From Candidatus Onthocola stercoravium (lineage in GTDB: Bacteria; Bacillota_I; Bacilli_A; RF39; UBA660), in contig DVHV01000104.1 in the NCBI GenBank assembly GCA_018711775.1, positions 1-18,035 on the forward strand: 18,035 nt of DNA, in the 5' to 3' direction. This document shows, piece by piece, positions 6,689 through 12,757 of this stretch. Under the pieces are notes generated by a model. It did no database searches, was not told where the DNA came from, and worked only from the letters and a program-made list of their open reading frames with translations. Position numbers and translations under genes: made by a program. The first letter of the stretch is position 1, and each line of letters starts with the position of its first letter.

Positions 6689-8404
6689 CTACTTATATTC
6701 TTCTAATAAACGTTTATAAATTCCTGGTTCTACAATATTTATAGCATTAATAGCATTCTCTAAACTACTTTTAAAATTACCTTTAGAAAACATATTTTCG
6801 GCCTTAACCAAACCAAAATCCACTTCTCTATTAGTTACTCTATATCTATTGCCATAAACAATTGCTACTTCGGCCATCCTAGCAGTTTTAATTGTTTCGT
6901 TTATCGTATTATAAACTTTTAAAACTAAATCTCTAGCTGTATCAACTCGCAAATTAAGAATTTTAATAGAAATTGGCCGTTTATCTAATGCCCTAATAAG
7001 CTCATCAATCGCTTCCATTGCCTCAGCTAATTCAACATAATAATTTTTAGGAACTGCTGGTAATTTAAATGAACGTACCTTATCCTTAGTTTGACTAAGA
7101 ATTTTCTTAATTTCTTCTAATTGTTCACGTGCTCTTAATTCATCTTCTTTCAAACTTCCTAAAGTCTTCAATGCCTCATTTAATTTTTCTTCTGTTTTAA
7201 CTAATTTTGAATTAATAATTTCCATTTCTCTAGCAAGCTTTGAATAAGACAAAATATGACTCCTAGCAACATCAACTATTTTATCATAACTTGCCCGAAT
7301 ATTCATTATTTCTTGTTTAATTTCTGCAATTACCGCTACTTCATCGTCATTTAAATCATAACTATATTTAATATCATCAATCTTTTTATATAACTCATTA
7401 TTTACTTTTTCTAACTTAGTTGCTTTAATTAAAATACTTCTACTATAATCTTCATATATCTTTTTACTTATTCTCTCTTTATCAAAATCATTATATAAAG
7501 AATCAAAGTAATCATGCATTGTCCTAAGTTCAAACAATGAATCTTCAATATTTAATACATTAAGTCTTTGAAATATATCTTGTATCTTCTTATCAGCTTC
7601 TGCAATATTATAATCGATATTTAAATATTCTAAATTATAACCTTCACGCATCATTTTTTCACTAATATTTCTGATATCATCTATTTTTTTAGGAATTAAA
7701 TTCTTTCCCAAATTTATTATTGGTCGCGTTTCTTCTACAACAGCCTTTAAGTTATCAATAATATCAGCAATAGCTTTAACAATTTTACCAACTTCAGTAT
7801 AAGCATTTTGTTCCATTGCTGTCTCAAAAGTTTGAAAAAGCTTATCAACATTTTCAAATTGTAATTCTATTGGGACTTTAACTATTGCATAATCTTCTTC
7901 ATAATCTTTATACATAGCAACAATTTCACGATATTGAGCCTTTAATTTAGTAATTGTTTCCCTATTTCTTTCTTCACTTAAAGTAACATCTTTTATCTCA
8001 TCTAACAAAAATGCTGCCTTTGTTCGTAAATTATTTAAATCAAAATCAGCTTTTAATAATAATCCTTTCAACTCTTTAAAATTATGTTCTTCAAACAATT
8101 CTTCAATTTCATTAATAATATCCGTAATTTTAGGCATTTCTACATCTCGAATATTGTTAAAACGATTCTTCCAATCTTCAAACTTCATCCGCATTTCATC
8201 ATTATTAACTAAAGCTTCAACTTTATTCAATTCTGATAACATATTTGCAGAAATAATCATATTTTTTTCTTTTTCTAATTCATCTATTTGTTTTTTCAAT
8301 TTATTTTTTTCATTACGATTTATTAAATTTAATATGATTATTACAATTATTACACTTATTATATAATAAGCAACCGCAATTAATAAAAAAGTTGTCCTTC
8401 CCAT
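6689..8404 (-). CDS. ezrA: Septation ring formation regulator EzrA
   Basis: A 571-aa protein with one N-terminal membrane helix (about 4-27) followed by a long, almost wholly alpha-helical cytoplasmic region of spectrin-like coiled coils. It ends in the conserved C-terminal region with YGNRYR and the tail ENMFSKGNFKSSLENAINAI. Length, topology and position before nifZ-thiI match EzrA of Bacilli (about 560-570 aa). EzrA interacts with FtsZ, prevents extra Z-rings at the poles and helps recruit penicillin-binding proteins to the septum. The ATG at 8404 is chosen because AAGGTGA lies 5 bases upstream; the GTG at 8413 is part of that ribosome site. First gene of a four-gene operon with a promoter at 8431-8459. 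Confidence 0.93.
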   Translation of the reverse strand: MGRTTFLLIAVAYYIISVIIVIIILNLINRNEKNKLKKQIDELEKEKNMIISANMLSELNKVEALVNNDEMRMKFEDWKNRFNNIRDVEMPKITDIINEIEELFEEHNFKELKGLLLKADFDLNNLRTKAAFLLDEIKDVTLSEERNRETITKLKAQYREIVAMYKDYEEDYAIVKVPIELQFENVDKLFQTFETAMEQNAYTEVGKIVKAIADIIDNLKAVVEETRPIINLGKNLIPKKIDDIRNISEKMMREGYNLEYLNIDYNIAEADKKIQDIFQRLNVLNIEDSLFELRTMHDYFDSLYNDFDKERISKKIYEDYSRSILIKATKLEKVNNELYKKIDDIKYSYDLNDDEVAVIAEIKQEIMNIRASYDKIVDVARSHILSYSKLAREMEIINSKLVKTEEKLNEALKTLGSLKEDELRAREQLEEIKKILSQTKDKVRSFKLPAVPKNYYVELAEAMEAIDELIRALDKRPISIKILNLRVDTARDLVLKVYNTINETIKTARMAEVAIVYGNRYRVTNREVDFGLVKAENMFSKGNFKSSLENAINAINIVEPGIYKRLLEEYK

Positions 8405-8430
8405 TACATTCACCTTACTATAAATAGTTT

Positions 8431-8459
8431 ATCATATTATAAAGATTTTTTAAAGTTAA
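8431..8459 (-). promoter_or_regulatory. Candidate sigma-A promoter of the ezrA operon
   Basis: On the minus strand -35 TTAACT (8454-8459) and -10 TATGAT (8431-8436) are 17 bases apart. A second -10-like TATAAT lies at 8436-8441 without a matching -35. This divergent gap also holds the spoIIIAH promoter. Confidence 0.45.
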
Positions 8460-8462
8460 TTT

Positions 8463-8490
8463 GCATATAAATAATACGAGCACATATAAT
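8463..8490 (+). promoter_or_regulatory. Promoter of spoIIIAH, sigma-E-like or sigma-A-like
   Basis: CATATAAT (8483-8490) differs from the sigma-E -10 consensus CATACAAT at one base, and GCATATA at 8463-8469 resembles the sigma-E -35 (kmATATT) at roughly the right spacing. The same DNA can be read as TTGCAT (8461-8466), 18 bases, TATAAT (8485-8490) for sigma-A. In B. subtilis spoIIIAH is under sigma-E, which favours the first reading. Confidence 0.5.
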
Positions 8491-8513
8491 TTAATAGATT
8501 AACGGAGGAGATT

Positions 8514-8999
8514 ATGATAAACAAACAAAACTTATGGTTTATAACATTATTTTCATTGATTTTAGTATTAGGTATTTATTACGTTAGTATGGGAGATGAG
8601 ACAATCAGCGTTCTAGCTGGAGATAATGATGTAAGTGAAGTTGTCGAAGTTAAAGAATCCGATGTAATTGTAGCCCTACAAGTTGAAGATGATGAATCAG
8701 TATTAGAACAAATGACAGAATATCAAAATATTTTACTAGATGCTGATGCAACGATTGAAGAAAAAAACGATGCTTACAATGCCCTACAAGCCCTAAGTAA
8801 CTCTCAAAGTGAATGCGAAAAAATTGAAAAATTAATTAGTGATGAATATAAATACGACAATTTTGTCAAAATTGAAGGAGACACAATAAGTATTGTCATT
8901 GCCTCAAGTGACCATAACAAAGAACTAGCTAATAAAATTATCAGATCTGTTCAAAATCTTTACGACACTCAAAAATACATCACAGTTAAATTTGAATAA
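8514..8999 (+). CDS. spoIIIAH: Stage III sporulation protein AH-like
   Basis: A 161-aa protein with one N-terminal membrane helix (about 8-25, MINKQNLWFITLFSLILVL...YYVS), an acidic linker, a helical segment with DADATIEEKNDAYNALQAL (76-94), and a C-terminal ring-building-motif-like domain ending in SSDHNKELANKII and ITVKFE. This matches SpoIIIAH along its length, although B. subtilis SpoIIIAH is longer at about 218 aa. SpoIIIAH sits in the mother-cell outer forespore membrane and binds forespore SpoIIQ to build the intercompartment channel. In B. subtilis it ends the eight-gene spoIIIA operon; here it stands alone, directly before gerE and gerM. GGAGGAG lies 4 bases before the ATG. Homology is seen from the motif pattern; sporulation itself is inferred. 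Confidence 0.85.
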   Translation: MINKQNLWFITLFSLILVLGIYYVSMGDETISVLAGDNDVSEVVEVKESDVIVALQVEDDESVLEQMTEYQNILLDADATIEEKNDAYNALQALSNSQSECEKIEKLISDEYKYDNFVKIEGDTISIVIASSDHNKELANKIIRSVQNLYDTQKYITVKFE

Positions 9000-9012
9000 C
9001 TATTAAGCCGGT

Positions 9013-9039
9013 ACTTTATTAAAAATACTTCATAAAATA
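9013..9039 (+). promoter_or_regulatory. Sigma-K-like promoter of gerE
   Basis: AC at 9013-9014, a 16-base spacer, and CATAAAATA at 9031-9039, a full match to the sigma-K -10 consensus CATANNNTA. Transcription would start near 9046, about 27 bases before the gerE ATG. In B. subtilis gerE is transcribed by sigma-K. The -10 lies within an inverted repeat (9027-9048). Confidence 0.55.
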
Positions 9040-9048
9040 TTATGAAGT
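9027..9048. repeat. 9-bp inverted repeat between spoIIIAH and gerE
   Basis: ACTTCATAA (9027-9035) and TTATGAAGT (9040-9048) are exact complements around a 4-base loop. It may terminate spoIIIAH transcripts (a T-rich but broken stretch follows), or act as a binding site on the gerE promoter, whose -10 it overlaps. Confidence 0.6.
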
Positions 9049-9072
9049 TATTTTAGTTTAGGAAGGTGCGTT

Positions 9073-9282
9073 ATGAATAAAAAAATATTAACTGATAGAG
9101 AACAAGAAGTTTTCGAATTATTAGTCTTAAACAAAACTACTACAGAAATTGCTGAATTTTTAGGAATAAGCGAAAAAACAGTTCGCAATCACATTTCCAA
9201 TACAATTCAAAAATTAGGAGTTAAAGGAAGAGCTCAAGCAGTAGTTGAACTAATAAAATTAGGTGAAATAACAATTAATTAA
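9073..9282 (+). CDS. gerE: Spore-specific LuxR-type regulator GerE
   Basis: A 69-aa protein consisting only of a LuxR/GerE helix-turn-helix domain: LTDREQEVFELLV at 6-18, KTTTEIAEFLGISEKTVRNHISNTIQKLGV at 21-50, then KGRAQAVVELIKLGEI. Size and sequence are close to B. subtilis GerE (74 aa) and it has no receiver domain, unlike response regulators. GerE is the last mother-cell transcription factor, activating and repressing sigma-K-dependent coat genes late in sporulation. GGAAGGTG lies 5 bases before the ATG. It lies between spoIIIAH and gerM and ends at a UUCG-loop terminator, so it is a single-gene transcription unit. A generic small LuxR regulator is the alternative, but the sporulation neighbours support GerE. 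Confidence 0.88.
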   Translation: MNKKILTDREQEVFELLVLNKTTTEIAEFLGISEKTVRNHISNTIQKLGVKGRAQAVVELIKLGEITIN

Positions 9283-9300
9283 GACTTCGGTCTTTTTTTT
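9281..9300 (+). terminator. Rho-independent terminator of gerE
   Basis: AAGAC, TTCG tetraloop, GTCTT, then a run of eight or more T including the last stem bases. It overlaps the gerE stop codon. Confidence 0.85.
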
Positions 9301-9332
9301 ATAGAAAATAATATAATTAAACAGGTGAGATT

Positions 9333-10265
9333 ATGTTAAAAAAGTCATCTTTAAGAAGAATTATGGTAGCAACACTTGCTCTATTTATTTTACTTATCAT
9401 TTATTTTTTTCCAACTACTACTCCAATTGAAGAATCACTATCCTACATAGAAAAACAAGAAATGCCTATTTTTCTTGTTGATAGTCTAGAATATATTGCT
9501 AGAACAACAATTGTTCAAGAAAGCGAAAATACAAATGACCTTATTTTAGAAGTAATTGAATCTCTAACAATTAATAGCGAAAAATCAAATTATATCCGAG
9601 ATGGATTTAAAGGCATAATACCCGAAGGAACAACAGTTAAAGAAATCACTTTAGAAAACGGGATCTTAACAATAAACTTTAGCAAAGAAATATTAAACAT
9701 ATCTGAAAATAATGAAGAAAAAATGATTGAAGCAATCGTATATTCATTAATGGAAATACCAGAAATAAAAAAAATTAGCATTTTAGTAGATGGTGAAAAG
9801 TTAAGAGCTTTACCTAATTCCAAGAAAAAACTTCCGGAATTTCTCGATAAAAGTTATGGAGTCAACAAAATATATAATTTGGATTCAATTAAAGACACTA
9901 ATAAAACTACCGTTTATTACTTAAGCAAATATGATGATTATTATTACTATGTCCCTGTTACAAAAATATCCAATGAAACCGGCGAAAAAGCTGAAATAAT
10001 TATAAAAGAATTAAAGTCTACCCCAATATATCACACTAACCTAATAAGTTATTTAGCAGCTTCAACAAATTTGACAAATTACGAATTATTAGAAAACAGT
10101 ATAAGCTTATCTTTTGATAATCATCTTTTAGCTAATCTAAACGATGAAGATATGTTAGAAGAAGTAAAATATTCAATTGCGCTTTCCCTAAGAGATAGCT
10201 ATGGAATTGAAAAAGTATTATTTAATTTTCCCGAAAACGAACAAGAAGTTATGGCTTTCAATTAA
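9333..10265 (+). CDS. gerM: GerM-like sporulation protein with two GerMN domains
   Basis: A 310-aa protein with an N-terminal membrane anchor or uncleaved signal (about 10-27) and two tandem GerMN domains. The first is at about 65-160, with the pattern LILEVIESL...IRDGFKGIIPEGTTVKEI and LTINFSKE...EKMIEAIVYSLMEIPEIKKI; the second, at about 192-305, has EIIIKELKS and SISLSFDNHLL...SIALSLRDSYGIEKVLF. B. subtilis GerM is a mother-cell lipoprotein that helps assemble the SpoIIIA-SpoIIQ channel. This homologue has no lipobox cysteine, so it would be membrane-anchored by a helix instead. AGGTGAG lies 3-4 bases before the ATG. Its nearness to spoIIIAH fits a shared role. No clear terminator follows; the tRNA promoter begins 16 bases later. 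Confidence 0.85.
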   Translation: MLKKSSLRRIMVATLALFILLIIYFFPTTTPIEESLSYIEKQEMPIFLVDSLEYIARTTIVQESENTNDLILEVIESLTINSEKSNYIRDGFKGIIPEGTTVKEITLENGILTINFSKEILNISENNEEKMIEAIVYSLMEIPEIKKISILVDGEKLRALPNSKKKLPEFLDKSYGVNKIYNLDSIKDTNKTTVYYLSKYDDYYYYVPVTKISNETGEKAEIIIKELKSTPIYHTNLISYLAASTNLTNYELLENSISLSFDNHLLANLNDEDMLEEVKYSIALSLRDSYGIEKVLFNFPENEQEVMAFN

Positions 10266-10281
10266 TCAATTAAATTAGGGG

Positions 10282-10310
10282 TTGCAAATAATCAAAATTT
10301 ATACTATAAT
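10282..10310 (+). promoter_or_regulatory. Sigma-A promoter of the tRNA-Arg gene
   Basis: TTGCAA (10282-10287), a 17-base spacer and a perfect TATAAT (10305-10310). The tRNA begins 10 bases after the -10, so the leader would be only a few bases. Confidence 0.85.
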
Positions 10311-10319
10311 TTACTTGAT

Positions 10320-10396
10320 GTCCTCGTAGCTCAGCTGGATAGAGCATACGCCTTCTAAGCGTACGGTCAAGCGTTCGAATCGCTTCGAGGACACCA
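10320..10396 (+). tRNA. tRNA-Arg (anticodon UCU), CCA encoded
   Basis: A full cloverleaf can be drawn: acceptor GTCCTCG (10320-10326) with CGAGGAC (10386-10392); D arm GCTC/GAGC; anticodon stem TACGC/GCGTA with loop CTTCTAA and anticodon TCT at 10354-10356; T arm AAGCG-TTCGAAT-CGCTT; discriminator A and genomic CCA (10394-10396). It decodes AGA/AGG, the favoured arginine codons in such AT-rich DNA. It has its own promoter and terminator. Confidence 0.97.
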
Positions 10397-10407
10397 AATA
10401 AGTTATT

Positions 10408-10437
10408 AAGCCTCTTTACATAGGCTTTTTCTTTTTT
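10408..10437 (+). terminator. Rho-independent terminator of the tRNA gene
   Basis: AAGCCT (10408-10413) and AGGCTT (10422-10427) form a 6-bp stem with an 8-base loop, followed by a T-rich tract interrupted by one C. It lies 12 bases after the CCA end. Confidence 0.8.
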
Positions 10438-10459
10438 CGACAAATTTTCCAAATTATAC

Positions 10460-10491
10460 TTGTAATTATTTATTACAAATGATAATATAAT
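10460..10491 (+). promoter_or_regulatory. Promoter region with 7-bp inverted repeat ahead of the DUF4282-like gene
   Basis: TTGTAAT (10460-10466) and ATTACAA (10472-10478) are exact inverted repeats 5 bases apart. TTGTAA could serve as the -35 of a promoter with -10 GATAAT (10481-10486, 15-base spacer) or TATAAT (10486-10491, 20-base spacer); neither spacing is ideal. The repeat could be an operator over the -35. Confidence 0.35.
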
Positions 10492-10514
10492 TTTAGAAAG
10501 GAGAATGAGTTTAT

Positions 10515-10961
10515 ATGTATAGTAATTACGATTTTAATCAAGCAATTGAAGGAGTTGCTTATGCAGCCATGTGGACTGTTGTTTCATTAATTTTAGCCAT
10601 TATCGGAGGTGTTTTAGTCTATTTTCTATTTATCAAAGGAAAAGATTTAAACTTATCAGCTGGACTAACAAAATTAAGAGATTTACTTGACTTTAAAATC
10701 ATGTTAATTGAACCAATATTAAAAATACTATATTTAGTTATCACAATATTTGTTATTTTAATATCATTTAATTTTATTACAACCAATTTCTTATCATTCT
10801 TATTAACATTATTGTTAGGACCAGTAATTGTTAGAATCATTTACGAAGCATCATTAATGCTAGTAATGATTTGGAAAAATACAAAAATAATTGCTGACAA
10901 CACTGCCAAAGTCAAAGAAAATCCTGAAAAGAAAAAGAAAATGGAAGATAAAGAAAACTAG
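10515..10961 (+). CDS. DUF4282-like integral membrane protein
   Basis: A 148-aa protein with a hydrophobic helix at about 15-38, a short basic loop, LRDLLDFKIMLIEPILKILY at 54-73 leading into a second hydrophobic helix, a third strongly hydrophobic stretch (about 92-112), and a lysine-rich cytoplasmic tail. The pattern 'LLDF...P.L.K.LY', a glycine/proline turn (LGPVIVRIIYE), and a final amphipathic helix ending in KNT resembles the DUF4282 family of small bacterial membrane proteins, whose function is unknown. AAAGGAG lies 11 bases before the ATG, slightly long. The gene sits between a tRNA terminator and its own terminator, so it is monocistronic. The family call is from pattern memory and is moderate. 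Confidence 0.65.
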   Translation: MYSNYDFNQAIEGVAYAAMWTVVSLILAIIGGVLVYFLFIKGKDLNLSAGLTKLRDLLDFKIMLIEPILKILYLVITIFVILISFNFITTNFLSFLLTLLLGPVIVRIIYEASLMLVMIWKNTKIIADNTAKVKENPEKKKKMEDKEN

Positions 10962-10978
10962 AAATAGTTTTTTTTATT
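10954..10978 (+). terminator. Rho-independent terminator of the DUF4282-like gene
   Basis: AAAACTA (10954-10960), GAAA tetraloop, TAGTTTT (10965-10971), continuing into a T run. The stem contains the stop codon of the gene. Confidence 0.75.
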
Positions 10979-11006
10979 TTGTTAAAATACCAAAATATGT
11001 TAAAAT
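10979..11006 (+). promoter_or_regulatory. Extended -10 promoter of the 294-aa gene
   Basis: TTGTTA (10979-10984), 16-base spacer, TAAAAT (11001-11006) preceded by TG at 10998-10999, giving an extended -10. It is directly downstream of the previous terminator and 20 bases before the start codon. Confidence 0.6.
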
Positions 11007-11026
11007 ATCTATCGAGGTATATTTAA

Positions 11027-11911
11027 ATGAAAGAAAATAGCAGTTATTACTATCAACTTATATTTAAAAAAGTATTTGATATTTCTACTATGATTTTTGA
11101 TGAATATCAACATTTGTCCAATTTAGAAAAAGCTAGACAAAAAGATACTCCCGAATATGAATCTAGTTTTAAAAAACTTAAAACCTTATTAGAACAAGAA
11201 CAAGAATATTACAATTCTATCAAAAATAATAAAGAAATATTAAATAGCTTACTCCATAAAATTGCATATTTTAATAAAAATTCAAATGATTTTATTATCT
11301 CCCAAAATAATAACTCTTTAATATATGCTAGAATATCTTTAAAATTAAATGATTTAATAACAGAAATAAGTCAAAGTAAATCACCAGAAATTTTTTATCT
11401 ATTTAATAAATTTGAATTATTCAGTTTAATACATTTTGAAAATACATTACTAGCTCTAATTATGTTTCAAAATTTTTTAGAAGTTTACCATAATCCAATA
11501 CTTCAAGATATTTTAACTAGTATCTTATATAGCTATTCTTTTATGTTTACTTACATAGAAAATATAGTTTTAAAAGAAAATTTTACAATTCCCCAAGAAA
11601 TGTTTTCCATCTCTGAATATTTTAGCGATAACATAAATGTGCCATTAGATATTATATCTAAATATAAAAATAGAAGATTTCAACAAATAAAAAAATATAT
11701 GGAAAAAAACAATCCTGGAACTAATAATTATTTATTCTTATTATTTTATCTAAAAGCTATAAGCACATCATTAGATCAAAATTTAACAGATGACATTGAT
11801 ACACTTTTAAATTCTAATGGTTTAAATAAAGAAACAAAAAAAGAATTAAAAATTTTTTTACATGATGAAAAACCAGATAAACTCATTCGCAAAATAACTT
11901 TTAATATATAA
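11027..11911 (+). CDS. Unrecognised 294-aa helical protein
   Basis: A 294-aa protein, predicted mostly alpha-helical, extremely rich in Asn, Lys, Ile, Leu, Phe and Tyr, with no Cys and no Trp. The N-terminal third (about 25-75) has a charged, coiled-coil-like stretch (ESSFKKLKTLLEQEQEYY). The middle (about 115-190) is more hydrophobic but broken by charged residues, so I do not call membrane helices. The C-terminus is basic. No signal peptide, catalytic motif or known domain is evident. GAGGT lies 8-9 bases before the ATG and a good promoter precedes it, so expression is likely. It is monocistronic and convergent with efp; its stop overlaps the A run that forms the T tract of the efp terminator. 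Function unknown. Confidence 0.7.
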   Translation: MKENSSYYYQLIFKKVFDISTMIFDEYQHLSNLEKARQKDTPEYESSFKKLKTLLEQEQEYYNSIKNNKEILNSLLHKIAYFNKNSNDFIISQNNNSLIYARISLKLNDLITEISQSKSPEIFYLFNKFELFSLIHFENTLLALIMFQNFLEVYHNPILQDILTSILYSYSFMFTYIENIVLKENFTIPQEMFSISEYFSDNINVPLDIISKYKNRRFQQIKKYMEKNNPGTNNYLFLLFYLKAISTSLDQNLTDDIDTLLNSNGLNKETKKELKIFLHDEKPDKLIRKITFNI

Positions 11912-11930
11912 AAAAAGAGCCTAAGCTCTT
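11909..11930 (-). terminator. Rho-independent terminator of efp
   Basis: On the minus strand AAGAGC (11930-11925), TTAG loop, GCTCTT (11920-11915), then T run down to 11909. The loop is the efp stop codon. In the plus direction the hairpin lacks a T tract, so it mainly serves efp. Confidence 0.8.
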
Positions 11931-12481
11931 CCTGAATATTTACCATCTTTTGTAGATATAATTATTCTTTCACCTTGGTTTATAAACAAAGGTACTTTTA
12001 CTTTGTAACCAGTTTCAATGGTTGCATCTTTAGTAGCATTTGTTGCAGTATTACCTTTAACTGCAGGTTCAGTTTCTACTACTTCATATTCAATCTTTTC
12101 TGGTAAAGTAATACCAATTATTTCGCCTTCATAAAAATCGATATCTATTTCTAATCCTTCTTTAATATATTGAACATTATCACCAAGAACAGATTCTGGT
12201 ATTTCAATTTGTTCATAAGTTGTATTATTCATAAATACATATGAATCTCCCATTTTGTATAAGTATTGTGTTTTTACTTTTTCAATATGGGCTTTAGTTA
12301 TCTTAATATTGGTATTAAATGTGTCTTCTGTAACAGATCCAGTCCTTAAATTCTTTCTTTTAATTCTTACAAATGCTGGACCTTTACCTGGTTTAACATG
12401 TTGAAATTCAACTATTGTATAAAGGTTACCATCCATGATAACAGTCATACCATTTTTAATATCATTAATATTTATATCCAT
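11921..12481 (-). CDS. efp: Elongation factor P
   Basis: A 186-aa protein with the three beta-barrel domains of EF-P: N-terminal KOW-like domain with HVKPGKGPAFVRIKRKNL at 28-45, a middle domain with YLYKMGDSYVFMNNTTYEQIEI, and a C-terminal domain ending TGYKVKVPLFINQGERI...TKDGKYSGRA. Lys33, at the tip of the PGKG loop, is where EF-P is post-translationally modified in other bacteria. EF-P binds ribosomes stalled at polyproline codons and promotes peptide bond formation. Length matches the family. GGGTGGTGAG lies ahead of the ATG at 12481. It follows rpmG by 17 bases on the same strand and ends in its own terminator. Confidence 0.97.
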   Translation of the reverse strand: MDININDIKNGMTVIMDGNLYTIVEFQHVKPGKGPAFVRIKRKNLRTGSVTEDTFNTNIKITKAHIEKVKTQYLYKMGDSYVFMNNTTYEQIEIPESVLGDNVQYIKEGLEIDIDFYEGEIIGITLPEKIEYEVVETEPAVKGNTATNATKDATIETGYKVKVPLFINQGERIIISTKDGKYSGRA

Positions 12482-12498
12482 ATAAACTCACCACCCTA

Positions 12499-12663
12499 CT
12501 ATTTCTTTTCTTTAGCAATTACAGTCTTTCTACATTTTGGACAATATCTGTTTAATTCTAAACGATCCGGAGTATTCTTTTTATTTTTACTAACAGGGCG
12601 TAATTCAAAACCACATACAGAACATCTCATAGTAACTTCACTACGATTTTCTTTTTTTGCCAT
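12499..12663 (-). CDS. rpmG: 50S ribosomal protein L33, zinc-ribbon (C+) form
   Basis: A 54-aa protein, MAKKENRSEVTMRCSVCGF..., with the L33 signature NTPDRLELNRY and two CxxC pairs (C14/C17 and C41/C44) that would bind one zinc ion. L33 sits near the tRNA exit region of the large subunit. The cysteine-containing form is the zinc-dependent paralogue; many Firmicutes hold a cysteine-free copy elsewhere for zinc starvation. GAGGAGG lies 8 bases before the ATG and a near-consensus promoter is at 12696-12724. It is the first gene of an rpmG-efp unit. Confidence 0.92.
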   Translation of the reverse strand: MAKKENRSEVTMRCSVCGFELRPVSKNKKNTPDRLELNRYCPKCRKTVIAKEKK

Positions 12664-12695
12664 AAAATTCCCTCCTCACTAATAATATCTATATC

Positions 12696-12724
12696 ATTAT
12701 ACCCAAAATTATCTATATTTTCAA
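12696..12724 (-). promoter_or_regulatory. Sigma-A promoter of rpmG-efp
   Basis: On the minus strand TTGAAA (12719-12724), a 17-base spacer and perfect TATAAT (12696-12701), 33 bases before the rpmG ATG. This is among the best promoters in the window, as expected for translation genes. Confidence 0.85.
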
Positions 12725-12750
12725 GGGGTTTTCGCAAGTTTTAAATATAG
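12713..12750. repeat. 8-bp inverted repeat spanning the rpmG -35 region
   Basis: CTATATTT (12713-12720) and AAATATAG (12743-12750) are exact complements with 22 bases between. One arm overlaps the -35 of rpmG; the other lies just after the dinD remnant. It may be an operator, a loose transcript hairpin after dinD, or chance in AT-rich DNA. Confidence 0.3.
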
Positions 12751-12757
12751 CATTCAA

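Noticed and set aside
8405..8413. GTG start three codons upstream for ezrA
   Set aside because: The GTG is part of the AAGGTGA ribosome site serving the ATG at 8404.
10270..10452. Minus-strand 60-aa ORF over the tRNA region
   Set aside because: It is antisense to a complete tRNA-Arg with its own promoter and terminator; the peptide is the tRNA complement in translation.
12398..12682. Plus-strand 94-aa ORF antisense to efp and rpmG
   Set aside because: It lies opposite two well-supported ribosomal/translation genes and has no ribosome site or recognisable product.
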